Assembly: GCA_016178015.1 (NCBI GenBank)
Contig: JACOUB010000055.1
Coordinates: forward strand, 1 to 38,914
Length of the DNA: 38,914 nt
From: Methylocystis sp.
Lineage (GTDB): Bacteria > Pseudomonadota > Alphaproteobacteria > Rhizobiales > Beijerinckiaceae
Direction of reading: 5' to 3'
The translations under genes and the position numbers were made by a program. Within the stretch, counting starts at the first letter, position 1. Each line of letters opens with the position of its first letter. The notes beneath the pieces are model-generated. The model was not told where the DNA came from. It worked only from the letters and a program-made list of their open reading frames with translations, and did no database searches. This document shows positions 17,987 to 26,837 of the stretch, one piece after another.

Positions 17987-19483
17987 TCACCCATCCCGCT
18001 CGATCGCCGCCTCAAGACCGATCAGCCGAGCTAGAGCTTTTAGCCTGCTCAGCAGGCGCTCGCTAGCAAGGTTCGCCAGCGCAGCGGGAAGCGTGAGCGC
18101 CAGTTTTCCTTTGCGCGCCAGCATCGGGGTCTTGGACAGCACGCCGGGCATGGAGGCCGACAATAGATAGGCGACGCGCATGGCGGCGCCGAGCACGCGC
18201 GCCCGATCCAACAGCCGCGCCGTCAGCAGGGCGCGCAGGGCGGGCGCGCCCTCGCCTTCCGGTCCTTCATGGCGGAAGACGACGGCGAGCGCCAGAAAAG
18301 CGCGGCCCGGATGATCGACGCCAACGAAGGCGGCGTGGGTGATGACGTTGATCGCTTGCCGCGCCCGATAATCGGGATGCGCGCGCCAACCGAGATCGGA
18401 GAGAAGACATGCGGCGTGCCGCAAGCGCTTCTCGTCGGCTGTTTCGTCGACGCTCGACGAGGCCATGAAGGCGTCGGTCCATAATATGAGATCGTCGCCA
18501 TATCGAGGGGCCCGCGACAACAGACGATCGAGTTCGCGCGCCGCGCTGAGCAGCGGGTCGGCGGCGCGCTCGCTTTCGGCCAGCCGTTCGTAAAGCAGAC
18601 CTTCGCGCACCCCGGCGGCCGAAATGACGATCTCCTTCGGCCGGGCCTTCTTGATGATTTCATCGAGCACGATGGCGCCATAGGCGAGCAGCGGCCGCCG
18701 CGCCGCGGAAACGGCGGCGATGTCGGCCAACGCGTCGCTGTCGACGCGTTCGACGAGACCGGCGAATTCCGCCGCGTCGCGCGTGGGAATGCGATAATTG
18801 TGCATCACGCCGAGCGGATAATGGCGCTGCCGCATGTGCAGCCGCGCCAGCGAGCGCCATGTGCCGCCCACCGCATAGAAGGCTCGCCCGCGCAGATGCG
18901 AGAGCGGCTCGACGTCAGCGATGGCTTTGCGCGCGATGTCAATGGCCCGGCGCGGCGTGCGGCTGGACGCGTCCATCAGCGCGAGGCCGCCGAGCGGCAA
19001 GGTCGCGCCCATTCCAAGATGCTCGCCGGCGACGTCGATGAGCTCGAGCGAGCCGCCGCCGAGATCGCCGACCACCCCGTCCGGCGCATGAATGGCGGAA
19101 ACCACTCCGAGCGCCGAAAGTTGGGCCTCCCGCCCGCCCGAGAGCAGCGAAATTTCGCGTCCGATCGCCTGTTTCGCGGCGGCAAGAAATGATGCGCCAT
19201 TGGCGGCGTCGCGGGCCGCCGCCGTGGCGATGACCTCGATATTGCCGATCTCCATGATCTCACAGAGAACCCTGAACCGACAGAGCGCCTTCAGCGCCTT
19301 CTGAACTCCCTCCTCCGGCAGCCTGCCGGTGGTGAGGACGCCGCGCCCAAGCGCGCACATCGCCTTTTCATTGAAGATGGGCGCCGGCGCTCGCGTCAGC
19401 GCCTCATAAGCGACGAGACGAACCGAGTTCGACCCAATGTCGACGATGGCGATCGGTCGGGGGGAATCCTTGCCGCGCGCCAA
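17987..19483 (-). CDS. ppx: exopolyphosphatase, Ppx/GppA family
   Basis: Hydrolyses polyphosphate (or pppGpp) from its end; partner of the polyphosphate kinase just upstream. The sugar-kinase/Hsp70-like fold is marked by IAIVDIGSNSVRLVAYE near the N terminus, GDLGGGSLELIDV (phosphate loop) and GLALMDASS, then a helical C-terminal domain of the long Ppx form. I start it at TTG 19483: AAGGGAGG stands seven bases upstream, 22 nt after the ppk stop. An upstream GTG (19567) would overlap ppk and adds 28 low-complexity residues. The resulting 498 residues match the family. Operon order ppk-ppx is common. Confidence 0.93.
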   Translation of the reverse strand: MARGKDSPRPIAIVDIGSNSVRLVAYEALTRAPAPIFNEKAMCALGRGVLTTGRLPEEGVQKALKALCRFRVLCEIMEIGNIEVIATAAARDAANGASFLAAAKQAIGREISLLSGGREAQLSALGVVSAIHAPDGVVGDLGGGSLELIDVAGEHLGMGATLPLGGLALMDASSRTPRRAIDIARKAIADVEPLSHLRGRAFYAVGGTWRSLARLHMRQRHYPLGVMHNYRIPTRDAAEFAGLVERVDSDALADIAAVSAARRPLLAYGAIVLDEIIKKARPKEIVISAAGVREGLLYERLAESERAADPLLSAARELDRLLSRAPRYGDDLILWTDAFMASSSVDETADEKRLRHAACLLSDLGWRAHPDYRARQAINVITHAAFVGVDHPGRAFLALAVVFRHEGPEGEGAPALRALLTARLLDRARVLGAAMRVAYLLSASMPGVLSKTPMLARKGKLALTLPAALANLASERLLSRLKALARLIGLEAAIERDG

Positions 19484-19505
19484 GGCGGCGCCCTCCCTTG
19501 GCGGC

Positions 19506-21746
19506 TCAGCGGTCGCCGCCGCGCTTGAAGAGAGAGCGAGGACGCCATTCTTTGAGAGACTTGCCACGGCCAGACAAACTCGGATTGGTCATGAAGTATT
19601 TGTGGGCGTTGAACGGTTCTTCGCCCGCGGGGGCAGTTATGCGCAACGACGAGCCGTCCGGCAAGAGCCGATAACTCTGTTCATTGTCGATGAGATTGGC
19701 CAGCATGATCTGATCGAGAATCTGCTGATGAACGGTCGGATTGGCGATCGGCAACAGGACTTCGACGCGCCGGTCGAGATTGCGCGGCATGAGGTCGGCG
19801 GAGGAGACGTAAACATGGGCGCGGGGGTGGGGCAGCGCATGGCCGCCGCCGAAGGCGTAGATGCGCGAATGCTCCAGAAAACGCCCGACGATCGACTTCA
19901 CCCGGATATTGTCGGAAAGTCCGGGCACGCCCGGGCGCAGGCAGCAAATTCCGCGCACCACGAATTCGATCGAGACGCCCGCTTGCGAGGCCTTGTAGAG
20001 AGCGTCGATGATCTCCGGATCGACCAGCGCGTTGCACTTGCCCCAAATGGCCGCCGGCTTGCCGGCCTGGGCGAAAGCGATCTCCTGCTCGATATGTTCG
20101 AGCAGCCTGGATTTGAGCGAGATCGGCGACACCGCCATGCGCTCCAGCCCCGCCGGCTCGGCATAGCCGGTGATGAAATTGAAGATGCGGGAAATGTCGC
20201 GGCCGATCGCCGCGTCGGCCGTGAACACCGAAATGTCGGTGTAGGCGCGCGCCGTCACCGAATGATAGTTGCCGGTGCCGACATGGCAGTAGGTGACCAG
20301 GCCGGCGCCTTCCCGGCGCACGACCATCGACAATTTGGCGTGCGTCTTCAACTCGATGAACCCGAACACCACCTGCGCGCCAGCGCGCTCGAGATCACGC
20401 GCCCAGCGGATGTTGGCCTCCTCGTCGAAACGCGCTTTCAGCTCGACGAGCGCCGTCACCGATTTTCCAGCCTCGGCGGCCTCCACCAGGGCGCGCACGA
20501 TGGGACTGTTGGACGAGGTGCGATAAAGCGTCTGCTTGATGGCGACGACGTTTTCATCGCGCGCCGCCTGCTGCAGGAATTGCACCACCACGTCGAACGA
20601 CTCGTACGGATGATGAACCGCCAGATCCTTCTGCTTGATGGCGAGGAAGCAATCGCCGCCATTGTCGCGCACGCGCTCGGGAAAGCGCGGATTATAGGGT
20701 TTGAACTTGAGATCGGGGCGATCCAAGGCGACCAGCTCGGATAGATCGTTGAGCGCCAGCATGCCGTCGAGCACGAACACTTCGTCGTCGGCGACATCGA
20801 ACTCCTCCGCCACCAGAGCGCGCAGCGTGTCCGGCATGCCGGAGGCGACCTCGAGGCGGATCACCGAACCGCGCCGCCGGCGTTTGAGCGCGGTCTCAAA
20901 TAGCCGCACCAGATCTTCGGCCTCTTCCTCGACTTCAAGATCGCTGTCGCGAATGACGCGGAACAACCCCTGCCCGCGCACCACATAACCGGGGAACAGC
21001 CTCTGCGCGTTGATGGCGATCAAGGTCTCGAGCAACATGAAGCGCTCGCGTCCCTGTCCGGGGCCGGCGCCGGGCGTGACCGCCAGCTTGACGAAACGCT
21101 CGATCTTCTGCGGCAGGCGCACGAGCGCCAGCAATGTCTTGCGATCGCCCTGGCGCACGAGCTCGAGCGCGAGCGTGAAGCCGAGATTGGGGATGAACGG
21201 AAACGGATGCGCCGGATCGACCGCCAAAGGGGTCAGCACCGGAAAGACGCGCAACATGAAATGCTCGTCGAGCCACTCGCGTTCGGTCTTCGAAAGGTCG
21301 CCCGGTTCGACGATGACGATGCCAGCGTCTTCTATCTCCCGCCGCAGCTCACGCCAGCGCCGCAGCTGCGCGCTGGTCAACAAGGAGGCGCGCTCGTTGA
21401 TCTTCACGAGCTGCTCGGCAGGCGTGAGGCCGTCCTGCGACAAAGCGGTGAGGCCGGAGCGCACCTGCCCGCGCAGGCCGGCGACGCGCACCATGAAGAA
21501 TTCGTCGAGATTATTGGCCGAAATCGACAGGAACCGCAGTTGCTCGAGCAAGGGATGATTGCGGTTGGAGGCTTCCTCCAACACGCGGCGATTGAACTCG
21601 AGCCATGACAATTCGCGGTTAATGAAGCGCTGCGGCGACGCAGCGAGCTCGTCGGGGCGCGCCAAAATATCGCCCGGCCGGTCCATCAGGGGAACGTCGG
21701 CGCCGGTGCGTTCGGCCTCGAGATTGTCCTGGATGTGCCGCGTCAC
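19506..21746 (-). CDS. ppk1: polyphosphate kinase 1
   Basis: Reversibly transfers the gamma phosphate of ATP to inorganic polyphosphate. The 746-residue product has the PPK1 order: N-terminal helical domain with [19 protein letters not shown], head domain, then two phospholipase-D-like C domains. The autophosphorylated His lies in [16 protein letters not shown] (about residue 469), followed by [19 protein letters not shown] and the second His region [17 protein letters not shown]. The start is GTG 21746, with GGAG eight bases upstream; a TTG two codons earlier has that motif too close. A long hairpin-forming leader lies just before it. hdaA is upstream on the same strand, ppx follows after 22 nt. 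Confidence 0.97.
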   Translation of the reverse strand: MTRHIQDNLEAERTGADVPLMDRPGDILARPDELAASPQRFINRELSWLEFNRRVLEEASNRNHPLLEQLRFLSISANNLDEFFMVRVAGLRGQVRSGLTALSQDGLTPAEQLVKINERASLLTSAQLRRWRELRREIEDAGIVIVEPGDLSKTEREWLDEHFMLRVFPVLTPLAVDPAHPFPFIPNLGFTLALELVRQGDRKTLLALVRLPQKIERFVKLAVTPGAGPGQGRERFMLLETLIAINAQRLFPGYVVRGQGLFRVIRDSDLEVEEEAEDLVRLFETALKRRRRGSVIRLEVASGMPDTLRALVAEEFDVADDEVFVLDGMLALNDLSELVALDRPDLKFKPYNPRFPERVRDNGGDCFLAIKQKDLAVHHPYESFDVVVQFLQQAARDENVVAIKQTLYRTSSNSPIVRALVEAAEAGKSVTALVELKARFDEEANIRWARDLERAGAQVVFGFIELKTHAKLSMVVRREGAGLVTYCHVGTGNYHSVTARAYTDISVFTADAAIGRDISRIFNFITGYAEPAGLERMAVSPISLKSRLLEHIEQEIAFAQAGKPAAIWGKCNALVDPEIIDALYKASQAGVSIEFVVRGICCLRPGVPGLSDNIRVKSIVGRFLEHSRIYAFGGGHALPHPRAHVYVSSADLMPRNLDRRVEVLLPIANPTVHQQILDQIMLANLIDNEQSYRLLPDGSSLRITAPAGEEPFNAHKYFMTNPSLSGRGKSLKEWRPRSLFKRGGDR

Positions 21747-21760
21747 GCGCAATTCTCCAC

Positions 21761-21835
21761 GTCAGCAGACGGAGGACAGACGACAAAGGACGGATGCGCC
21801 TTCTGTCCTCTGTCGTCCGTCCTCTGTCGTCTGAC
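21761..21835 (-). repeat. long imperfect inverted repeat in the ppk leader
   Basis: Two 34-base arms (21761-21794 and 21802-21835) around a 7-base loop pair at 28 of 34 positions. Each arm is itself built of a tandem unit near GTCCTCTGTCGTC. It ends 15 bases before the ppk start (on the transcribed minus strand), so if transcribed from upstream it would fold as a large hairpin in the 5' leader. It resembles a repeat family, possibly mobile, rather than a conserved riboswitch; I cannot name it. Confidence 0.65.
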
Positions 21836-21889
21836 TGCGATCATGCCATAATTATCGCCTTTATGGCGGATGAATTTTCTGGGTTTTGC

Positions 21890-22591
21890 TCAACAACGTT
21901 GAAACTTTTCTAAGACTTCGCCGGCGAGAACGCGGGTAACGCCCCGTCCCCGCGCCAACGCCTCACGATCGAGCAGGCGCACGAACGCCCGGGCGGCGTC
22001 CAGCGACCGCTCGAGACGCAGCGCCACATAATCGATCAAAGGCGTATCGACGACGAGCTGACGGTCGCGAAACAATTTTTCCAGCACGGCCCGCATCAGA
22101 TCATCGTCCGGAGCGCCGATCTCGACGATGGGCGCCCGACGCAGCCGGGACAAGAGATCGGGCAACGTCACGTCGCTTTGCGACGGCGGACGGCGCGCGC
22201 TCATCAGCAGCGAGGCGCCGCTCTCCGATGCGAAATTGAGAAAATGAAACAGCGCCGTTTCGTCTCGCGCCGCATCGACGCCATCGAGCAGCAGCGCTTT
22301 CGGCGCCGACTTTGAAAGTTCAGGGAGAGTCGGGATATTTTCGGGCCGCGCGACAAGAGCGTTGGCGCGACCGGCCCAGATGGCGCACAGATGGCTCTTG
22401 CCGGCGCCCGGCGGGCCGAGCAACAACAGGCTAAGGTCAGGCCAGTCCGGCCATCGGCCGACCATCTCGAACGCCGCCCGGTTCGACGGCGAAACCAAAA
22501 AGTCGTCAGGCCCGTAACGCGGCTCAGTGGGCAACTCCAACGGCAGTTGCGCGGCGGCCGAGCGCCGCGGCGCGTCGTCGAAGTCGGGCAT
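21890..22591 (-). CDS. hdaA: DnaA-like replication regulator HdaA
   Basis: Hda homolog, which with the DNA sliding clamp stimulates ATP hydrolysis by DnaA and so prevents re-initiation. 233 residues from ATG 22591. A clamp-binding motif AQLPLELP sits at residues 14-21, as in Hda. The AAA+ domain follows: Walker A GPPGAGKS (59-66), a Walker B-like LLLDGVDAARDE, and the sensor region LLMSARRPPSQ. No DNA-binding domain IV is present, which separates it from DnaA. It starts five bases after the stop of the PerM-like gene (translational coupling). Confidence 0.93.
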   Translation of the reverse strand: MPDFDDAPRRSAAAQLPLELPTEPRYGPDDFLVSPSNRAAFEMVGRWPDWPDLSLLLLGPPGAGKSHLCAIWAGRANALVARPENIPTLPELSKSAPKALLLDGVDAARDETALFHFLNFASESGASLLMSARRPPSQSDVTLPDLLSRLRRAPIVEIGAPDDDLMRAVLEKLFRDRQLVVDTPLIDYVALRLERSLDAARAFVRLLDREALARGRGVTRVLAGEVLEKFQRC

Positions 22592-22596
22592 GGCGC

Positions 22597-23772
22597 TCAC
22601 GATTGGCGCCGCGGCGCCTGCGACGGCCCGAGATAGAGCGGACTCTGACGGTAGCGGCGAACCAGAAAACGCGACACGACGCCAAGCGTGGACGCCACCG
22701 GTACGGCGACGATGAGGCCGGTGAATCCGAACAAGGCGCCAAAGGCGAGCAGCGCAAACATCAGCCACACCGGATGCAAGCCCACCGACGCGCCGACCAG
22801 ACGCGGCGACAGCACGTTGCCGTCGAGGAACAAGCCGGCGCTCACCACGCCGATCGCCGTCGCCGGCAGCCGCCAATCGGGCCAGCCCTGCACGATCGCC
22901 ACGATGATCGAGAAAACGAGGGCGGTGAGCGAGCCCACATAGGGGATGAAACTCAATACGCCCGCCGCCACGCCGATGAGAAAGCCGAAATTCAACCCGA
23001 TCAGCGACAGGCCCACAGCATACCACAATCCGAGGAACAGACAGACCAAGGACTGTCCGCGCAAGAAACCGGCAAGAGCTTTGTCGATGTCGCGCACGAG
23101 GTCATGGACGTCGTCGCGATGACGCGGCGGAATCAGGGCGTCGAGCGACGCGACCATGGCGTCCCAGTCGAGGAGAATGTAAAATGCGACGACCGGGGTG
23201 ATGACCAGCAACGACACCAGATTGACCAAAGCCGCGCCGCCCGAGACCAGCGACTTGAGAAAGGAGCCGGCCCAAACGGCGCCTTCTGCGGCGAAATCGC
23301 CGAGATGTCTTTGCGCATCGGCCGGCGTATTGCTCGTCGCGAGGCCGAGCTTGCGAAGCACGCCGTTGGCGAAATCGCTGGTCAACTTCTCGCTGAGCCG
23401 CGCCACCAGCTCTTGCAGCGTCGTGAGATAACCCGGCAGCGAGTCGATGAAGCCGGCGAGCTGGCGCGACAGCGCCGGCGCGATCAAAACGAGAACCGCC
23501 GTCATCAAGACGACGAAAGCCACCAGGATCAGCAGCGTGGCGCCCAGTCTGCTCAGCCCCGCCGCCTGCAGCCGGTCCGCCACCGGATCGAGCAGATAGC
23601 CGAGCACGATGCCGGCGACGAAGGGCGTCAGAACGGAACTCAGCAAATAGAGGATCGCCGCGAACAGGCCGAGGCCCACAACCCAGAGGGCGATCTGACG
23701 TTCGAGCGTCAACACCGGCCCTTGGGCGCCGGTCGTTCGGCCGCGCGCCGCCTCGAGATCACGGTCCGACAT
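22597..23772 (-). CDS. AI-2E/PerM-family membrane transporter
   Basis: Multi-pass inner-membrane protein of the AI-2E transporter (PerM) family; members export or exchange varied small molecules and only some handle autoinducer 2. About 391 residues from ATG 23772, with seven to eight predicted membrane segments: ALWVVGLGLFAAILYLLSSV, then LTPFVAGIVLGYLLDPVADRL (family hallmark), then a long stretch ending in PVVAFYILLDWDAM, VGLSLIGLNFGFLIGVAAGV, LSFIPYVGSLTALVFSIIVA and GLFLDGNVLSPRLVGASVGL. Its ATG lies one base after the phosphatidyltransferase stop (TGACATG), so the two are coupled. An in-frame start 18 codons earlier is possible but overlaps the previous gene. It sits directly before hdaA, an order seen in other Hyphomicrobiales. 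Confidence 0.9.
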   Translation of the reverse strand: MSDRDLEAARGRTTGAQGPVLTLERQIALWVVGLGLFAAILYLLSSVLTPFVAGIVLGYLLDPVADRLQAAGLSRLGATLLILVAFVVLMTAVLVLIAPALSRQLAGFIDSLPGYLTTLQELVARLSEKLTSDFANGVLRKLGLATSNTPADAQRHLGDFAAEGAVWAGSFLKSLVSGGAALVNLVSLLVITPVVAFYILLDWDAMVASLDALIPPRHRDDVHDLVRDIDKALAGFLRGQSLVCLFLGLWYAVGLSLIGLNFGFLIGVAAGVLSFIPYVGSLTALVFSIIVAIVQGWPDWRLPATAIGVVSAGLFLDGNVLSPRLVGASVGLHPVWLMFALLAFGALFGFTGLIVAVPVASTLGVVSRFLVRRYRQSPLYLGPSQAPRRQS

Positions 23773-23773
23773 G

Positions 23774-24322
23774 TCACGGTCCCATATGCTCGACCCAGCG
23801 CCACAGATAGACGCTGGCGGAAGCAACGGTCAATGCCGCGACGATCAGCGCGAAGATTTGCACAAACACCGCGACATTCAGGCCGAACGCCTCGCCGCCA
23901 AGCACGCCGGCGGCCAGGACGAGCTGCGACGCCGTCGTCGCCTTGGACACGTATAGCGGCTTGACCTTCATGGGGCGCCCGAGCAGCCAAGCAATCACCA
24001 CTCCGCCGACAATCATCACGTCGCGCGAGACGACCAGAATGGCGAGCCACGCCGGGATGACGCCCACCGCCGCCGTGGTCACGTAAACGGAGACGAGGAG
24101 GACCTTGTCCGCGAGCGGATCGAGCATCGCCCCGAGCTCGGAACGCAAATAGAAAGTCTTGGCCAGCCAGCCGTCCAGCGCGTCGGAAGCGCCGGCGATG
24201 ACGAAGACAAGGAACGCCGAGAGCCACTTGCCGGCCAGGATCATGTCGATCGCCACGGGCGTCAGCAGCAGACGGCCGATGCTGATGAAATTGGGCAGGA
24301 AACGAAAAAAGGGGAAACACAT
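23774..24322 (-). CDS. CDP-alcohol phosphatidyltransferase
   Basis: Membrane phospholipid enzyme that joins CDP-diacylglycerol to an alcohol, probably a PgsA-like or cardiolipin-synthase-like enzyme. The signature D-x2-D-G-x2-A-R-x8-G-x3-D-x3-D is at residues 47-72 (SDALDGWLAK then GAMLDPLADK) with one change: Lys55 replaces the usual Arg. Four metal-binding aspartates are intact. It has about five membrane segments and 182 residues, normal for the family. AGGAAG lies just before the ATG. It heads the run CDP-alcohol transferase, PerM, hdaA. The alcohol substrate cannot be told from sequence. Confidence 0.93.
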   Translation of the reverse strand: MCFPFFRFLPNFISIGRLLLTPVAIDMILAGKWLSAFLVFVIAGASDALDGWLAKTFYLRSELGAMLDPLADKVLLVSVYVTTAAVGVIPAWLAILVVSRDVMIVGGVVIAWLLGRPMKVKPLYVSKATTASQLVLAAGVLGGEAFGLNVAVFVQIFALIVAALTVASASVYLWRWVEHMGP

Positions 24323-24381
24323 GGCTTCCTATTTACGTTGGCGCGGCCTTGGCGCTAGCCCGCGCGGCGCTCGAATGCCTC

Positions 24382-24684
24382 CTACTTCGCCATACATTCC
24401 TTAATGTCGCTTTCCGTCTTCATGCGCTTGAACGTGTCGGCGCAGAACGTTTCAAGGCTCGGTCGAAGCTTGGGGTCGCCGGAGTTGGCGCGCAGGCTCA
24501 TCGCGCCCTCGAGCAGTTCTCTTTGCGCGGCATGGACCTTGGCCGGGGTCAATTGCACGGAACATGCCTCATAACGCGTCAGCAAAGCGTCGCATTCCGG
24601 GATGCCGGTCGGATCGACCGCGAAAGCCGGAGTTGCGATGGAGACGGCGAACAAGAGCCCCAAGCGAAGTTTCACGAGCCGCAT
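24382..24684 (-). CDS. small periplasmic four-Cys helical protein
   Basis: Unrecognised. 100 residues: a clear signal peptide (MRLVKLRLGLLFAVSIATPA, ending AFA) followed by a mature helical domain of about 78 residues. It holds four cysteines at 31, 41, 81 and 97, with a CX9C pair and a CX15C pair, the layout of a disulphide-locked helical hairpin. No membrane segment, metal motif or catalytic site is seen. The mature part is rich in charged and polar residues. Same strand as its neighbours; 59 bases separate its stop from the phosphatidyltransferase start. Confidence 0.78.
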   Translation of the reverse strand: MRLVKLRLGLLFAVSIATPAFAVDPTGIPECDALLTRYEACSVQLTPAKVHAAQRELLEGAMSLRANSGDPKLRPSLETFCADTFKRMKTESDIKECMAK

Positions 24685-24757
24685 GTCCTCGATTGGTCAG
24701 CGCCATCGCGCCGGCGCAGCGCTGAAGCGCGACGGGTCGGGATATAGCGAGGTTTCG

Positions 24758-24802
24758 CCGAAAATGAAACGGGCGGCAGGCGCTTCTCATGTCCTGCCGC
24801 CC
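24758..24802 (-). terminator. candidate terminator of the surE-pcm-nlpD run
   Basis: A perfect 10-bp GC stem (GGGCGGCAGG / CCTGCCGCCC) around a 12-base loop, read on the minus strand after the nlpD stop (24858), is followed by GTTTCATTTTC. The U-tract is interrupted, so the strength is uncertain. Confidence 0.5.
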
Positions 24803-24857
24803 CTTCTCCGGCGCTGTTTGTCTCGCGAACGCCGAAACTTTCCACGCGCGACCGCGA

Positions 24858-26006
24858 TCACAGGCCGGCGAGATAATTGGTCGGGTCCACCGGCGTCGAC
24901 CCCTTGCGCAGCTCGAAGTGCAGCTGCGGCGAACCGACATTGCCGGTTTGTCCCGACCTGGCGATCGTCTGACCGCGCTTGACCTGGTCGCCGCGCCTCA
25001 CATCGAGCTCGCCGTTGTGGGCGTAGGCGGTGACGAAGCCGTTCGGGTGGCGGATGAGCACCAGATTGCCGTAACCTCTGAGCTCGTTGCCGGCATAGGC
25101 CACCACGCCGCCTTCGGCCGCCTTGACCTGCGTGCCCTCGGGAACCGCGATGTTGATGCCGTCGTTGCCGCCAGAGTTAAAACCCTGAATGATGCGGCCG
25201 CGGGCCGGCCAGCGGAATTCGGGATGGGCGGCGTCGGCGGGCTTTGCGTCCGGTTCGCGCGCTCCCGGCGTCTTGAGGGAGGATTTCTCGACCAGCGCCG
25301 CCGCGCCTTGCGCATCGCCGGCGCGCGCTGCTTTGGCCTGACCCTCCGCCTTCGCGGTTGTGGCCTCCCGCGCCTGCGGCGTTGGTTCGAACTTGGTCTC
25401 GGAGCGCGACTCGGCCGCGGCGCGAGCAGGCTTTGCCGGCGCCATGGTCTTGTCGCGGCCTTTGCCGGCACGTGGCGCCAGCTTGCGGGCTAGCGGGGAA
25501 GCCGGCGCGGCCGAAGCGCGATAGACCGGAATCACCAGGCGCGCGCCGGGCCGAACTTGCGCGGCGCTCGTCAGCCCATTGACGCGCAACAGCGCCTCCG
25601 CCGGCACGCCATAACGCATGGCGATCATTTCGGCGGTCTCGCCTTGCGCCGCAACGATGGGCGTGCCGCCCTCGGCGCTCCAGTGAGCGTATGATCCAGC
25701 CCGGCCGGCGCGCAGCGCGGACTGCCCAGCGGACATGCTCCGCGGCGGCGGCGCGTTGGCGCTCGAGGCGTCGGTCGCCGGCGGCAGCGGACTCGATTGA
25801 ATGGCGCGTGACTGGACGGAGCGCGGCTCAAGGATAGCGCCGGTCGGAGCGCGATCGACGCCGCGCGGCGAACCGCCAAATGGATCGGCGAAAGGGTCGG
25901 ACAGGCGCGTTGCGTCGGAACAACCTGCGACCCATGCGGCGATCCCGGCCGCAAACACGAGCCGCAATGCGGCTCGCGAGAGGAAAACTCGACGCTTTAC
26001 TGCCAT
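24858..26006 (-). CDS. nlpD: NlpD-like LysM/M23 lipoprotein
   Basis: Outer-membrane lipoprotein that activates cell-wall amidases at division. 382 residues from ATG 26006 (a GTG at 26018 is an alternative). A basic N terminus and hydrophobic core end in lipobox VAGC with Cys29. A LysM domain for peptidoglycan binding follows (about 90-165, IVAAQGETAEMIAMRYGVP), then an Ala/Pro/Lys-rich linker, then a C-terminal M23 domain. The M23 zinc ligands are degenerate: where an active enzyme has HxGxD the sequence reads NDGINIA, although LHFELR is retained. This matches NlpD/EnvC-type activators without peptidase activity. Order surE-pcm-nlpD equals that in E. coli. Confidence 0.93.
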   Translation of the reverse strand: MAVKRRVFLSRAALRLVFAAGIAAWVAGCSDATRLSDPFADPFGGSPRGVDRAPTGAILEPRSVQSRAIQSSPLPPATDASSANAPPPRSMSAGQSALRAGRAGSYAHWSAEGGTPIVAAQGETAEMIAMRYGVPAEALLRVNGLTSAAQVRPGARLVIPVYRASAAPASPLARKLAPRAGKGRDKTMAPAKPARAAAESRSETKFEPTPQAREATTAKAEGQAKAARAGDAQGAAALVEKSSLKTPGAREPDAKPADAAHPEFRWPARGRIIQGFNSGGNDGINIAVPEGTQVKAAEGGVVAYAGNELRGYGNLVLIRHPNGFVTAYAHNGELDVRRGDQVKRGQTIARSGQTGNVGSPQLHFELRKGSTPVDPTNYLAGL

Positions 26007-26149
26007 GGCGCGACCCACTCGAACGCTACATCAACACTGTAACACTGTCATTTAATCTCTAGCGAGTTAAGAGAGCGTTTAAGATGAATAGGAGTTCGTC
26101 GCGAAAACGACATTTTGAGGCAATGCGGCGCCGCGTCTGCAGCGTCTAT

Positions 26150-26830
26150 TCACAACGCCAGCGCCGCGCCGTCGAGCGCCGCGCCTTGCCAGCATGGCCC
26201 GAGATCGGTCGCATGGAACGCGCCTTGCCCATCGCGCTCAAGCCGCAAGAGACGCTCGGCGGGCCTGCCCCCCTCCCCGCTCGCCTCGCGGCGGCCGAAG
26301 ATCATGACGCCGCCGGGAGCCAGGAGATCTTGAACCGGCTGCGGCGCGCGCTCGACCGACATATGCAGAATGGCGCGATCGAACGGCCCAAGCGCGGGCG
26401 AAACAGCAAGACCATCGGCGAACAGCACGCGGACGTTGGCGATGGCGAGCGCGGCCAGCCGTTTGGCGGCCTCGATGGCCAGCGTTTCGAAGCGCTCGAT
26501 GGAGACGACCTTGGCGGCGAGCCGCGCCAGCACCGCCGCGCTGAAACCCGAGCCCGTCCCCACCTCCAGCACGCGATGGTGCGGTTCGACGGCGAGCGCC
26601 TCGAGACGCCGCGCCAGAACCGCGGGCGCCTCCATGGTCTGCCCGCAGCCGATCGGCAACGCCATGTTGCGCGCCGCGAGGTCCTGGAAGCGATGCGGGA
26701 CAAAGAGTTCGCGCGACGCCGTTTCGATCGCCCGCATGACCCCGACGTCGCGCACCCCGGCGCGGCGCAACTGCAACAGCAGCGCCGCGCGCGCCTCGAT
26801 CGTATAGGTTGGGCTTGGCGAACTCTCCAT
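26150..26830 (-). CDS. pcm: protein-L-isoaspartate O-methyltransferase
   Basis: Repair enzyme that methylates isoaspartyl residues using S-adenosylmethionine. The 226 residues carry motif I VLEVGTGSGF (87-96), motif II-like FADGLAV, and the N-terminal conserved stretch ARNMALPIGCGQT. The usual Thr-Ile-Ser-Gln-Pro element is TMEAP here (65-69), so the Ser that contacts the substrate in the E. coli enzyme is Glu67; some alphaproteobacterial enzymes vary here. Starts seven bases after the surE stop. Activity is likely but not certain. Confidence 0.92.
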   Translation of the reverse strand: MESSPSPTYTIEARAALLLQLRRAGVRDVGVMRAIETASRELFVPHRFQDLAARNMALPIGCGQTMEAPAVLARRLEALAVEPHHRVLEVGTGSGFSAAVLARLAAKVVSIERFETLAIEAAKRLAALAIANVRVLFADGLAVSPALGPFDRAILHMSVERAPQPVQDLLAPGGVMIFGRREASGEGGRPAERLLRLERDGQGAFHATDLGPCWQGAALDGAALAL

Positions 26831-26837
26831 TGCCGGC

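Noticed and set aside
22603-23964. 453-residue plus-strand frame
   Set aside because: Antisense shadow of the PerM-family gene; composition is Arg/Gln/Asp-rich low complexity.
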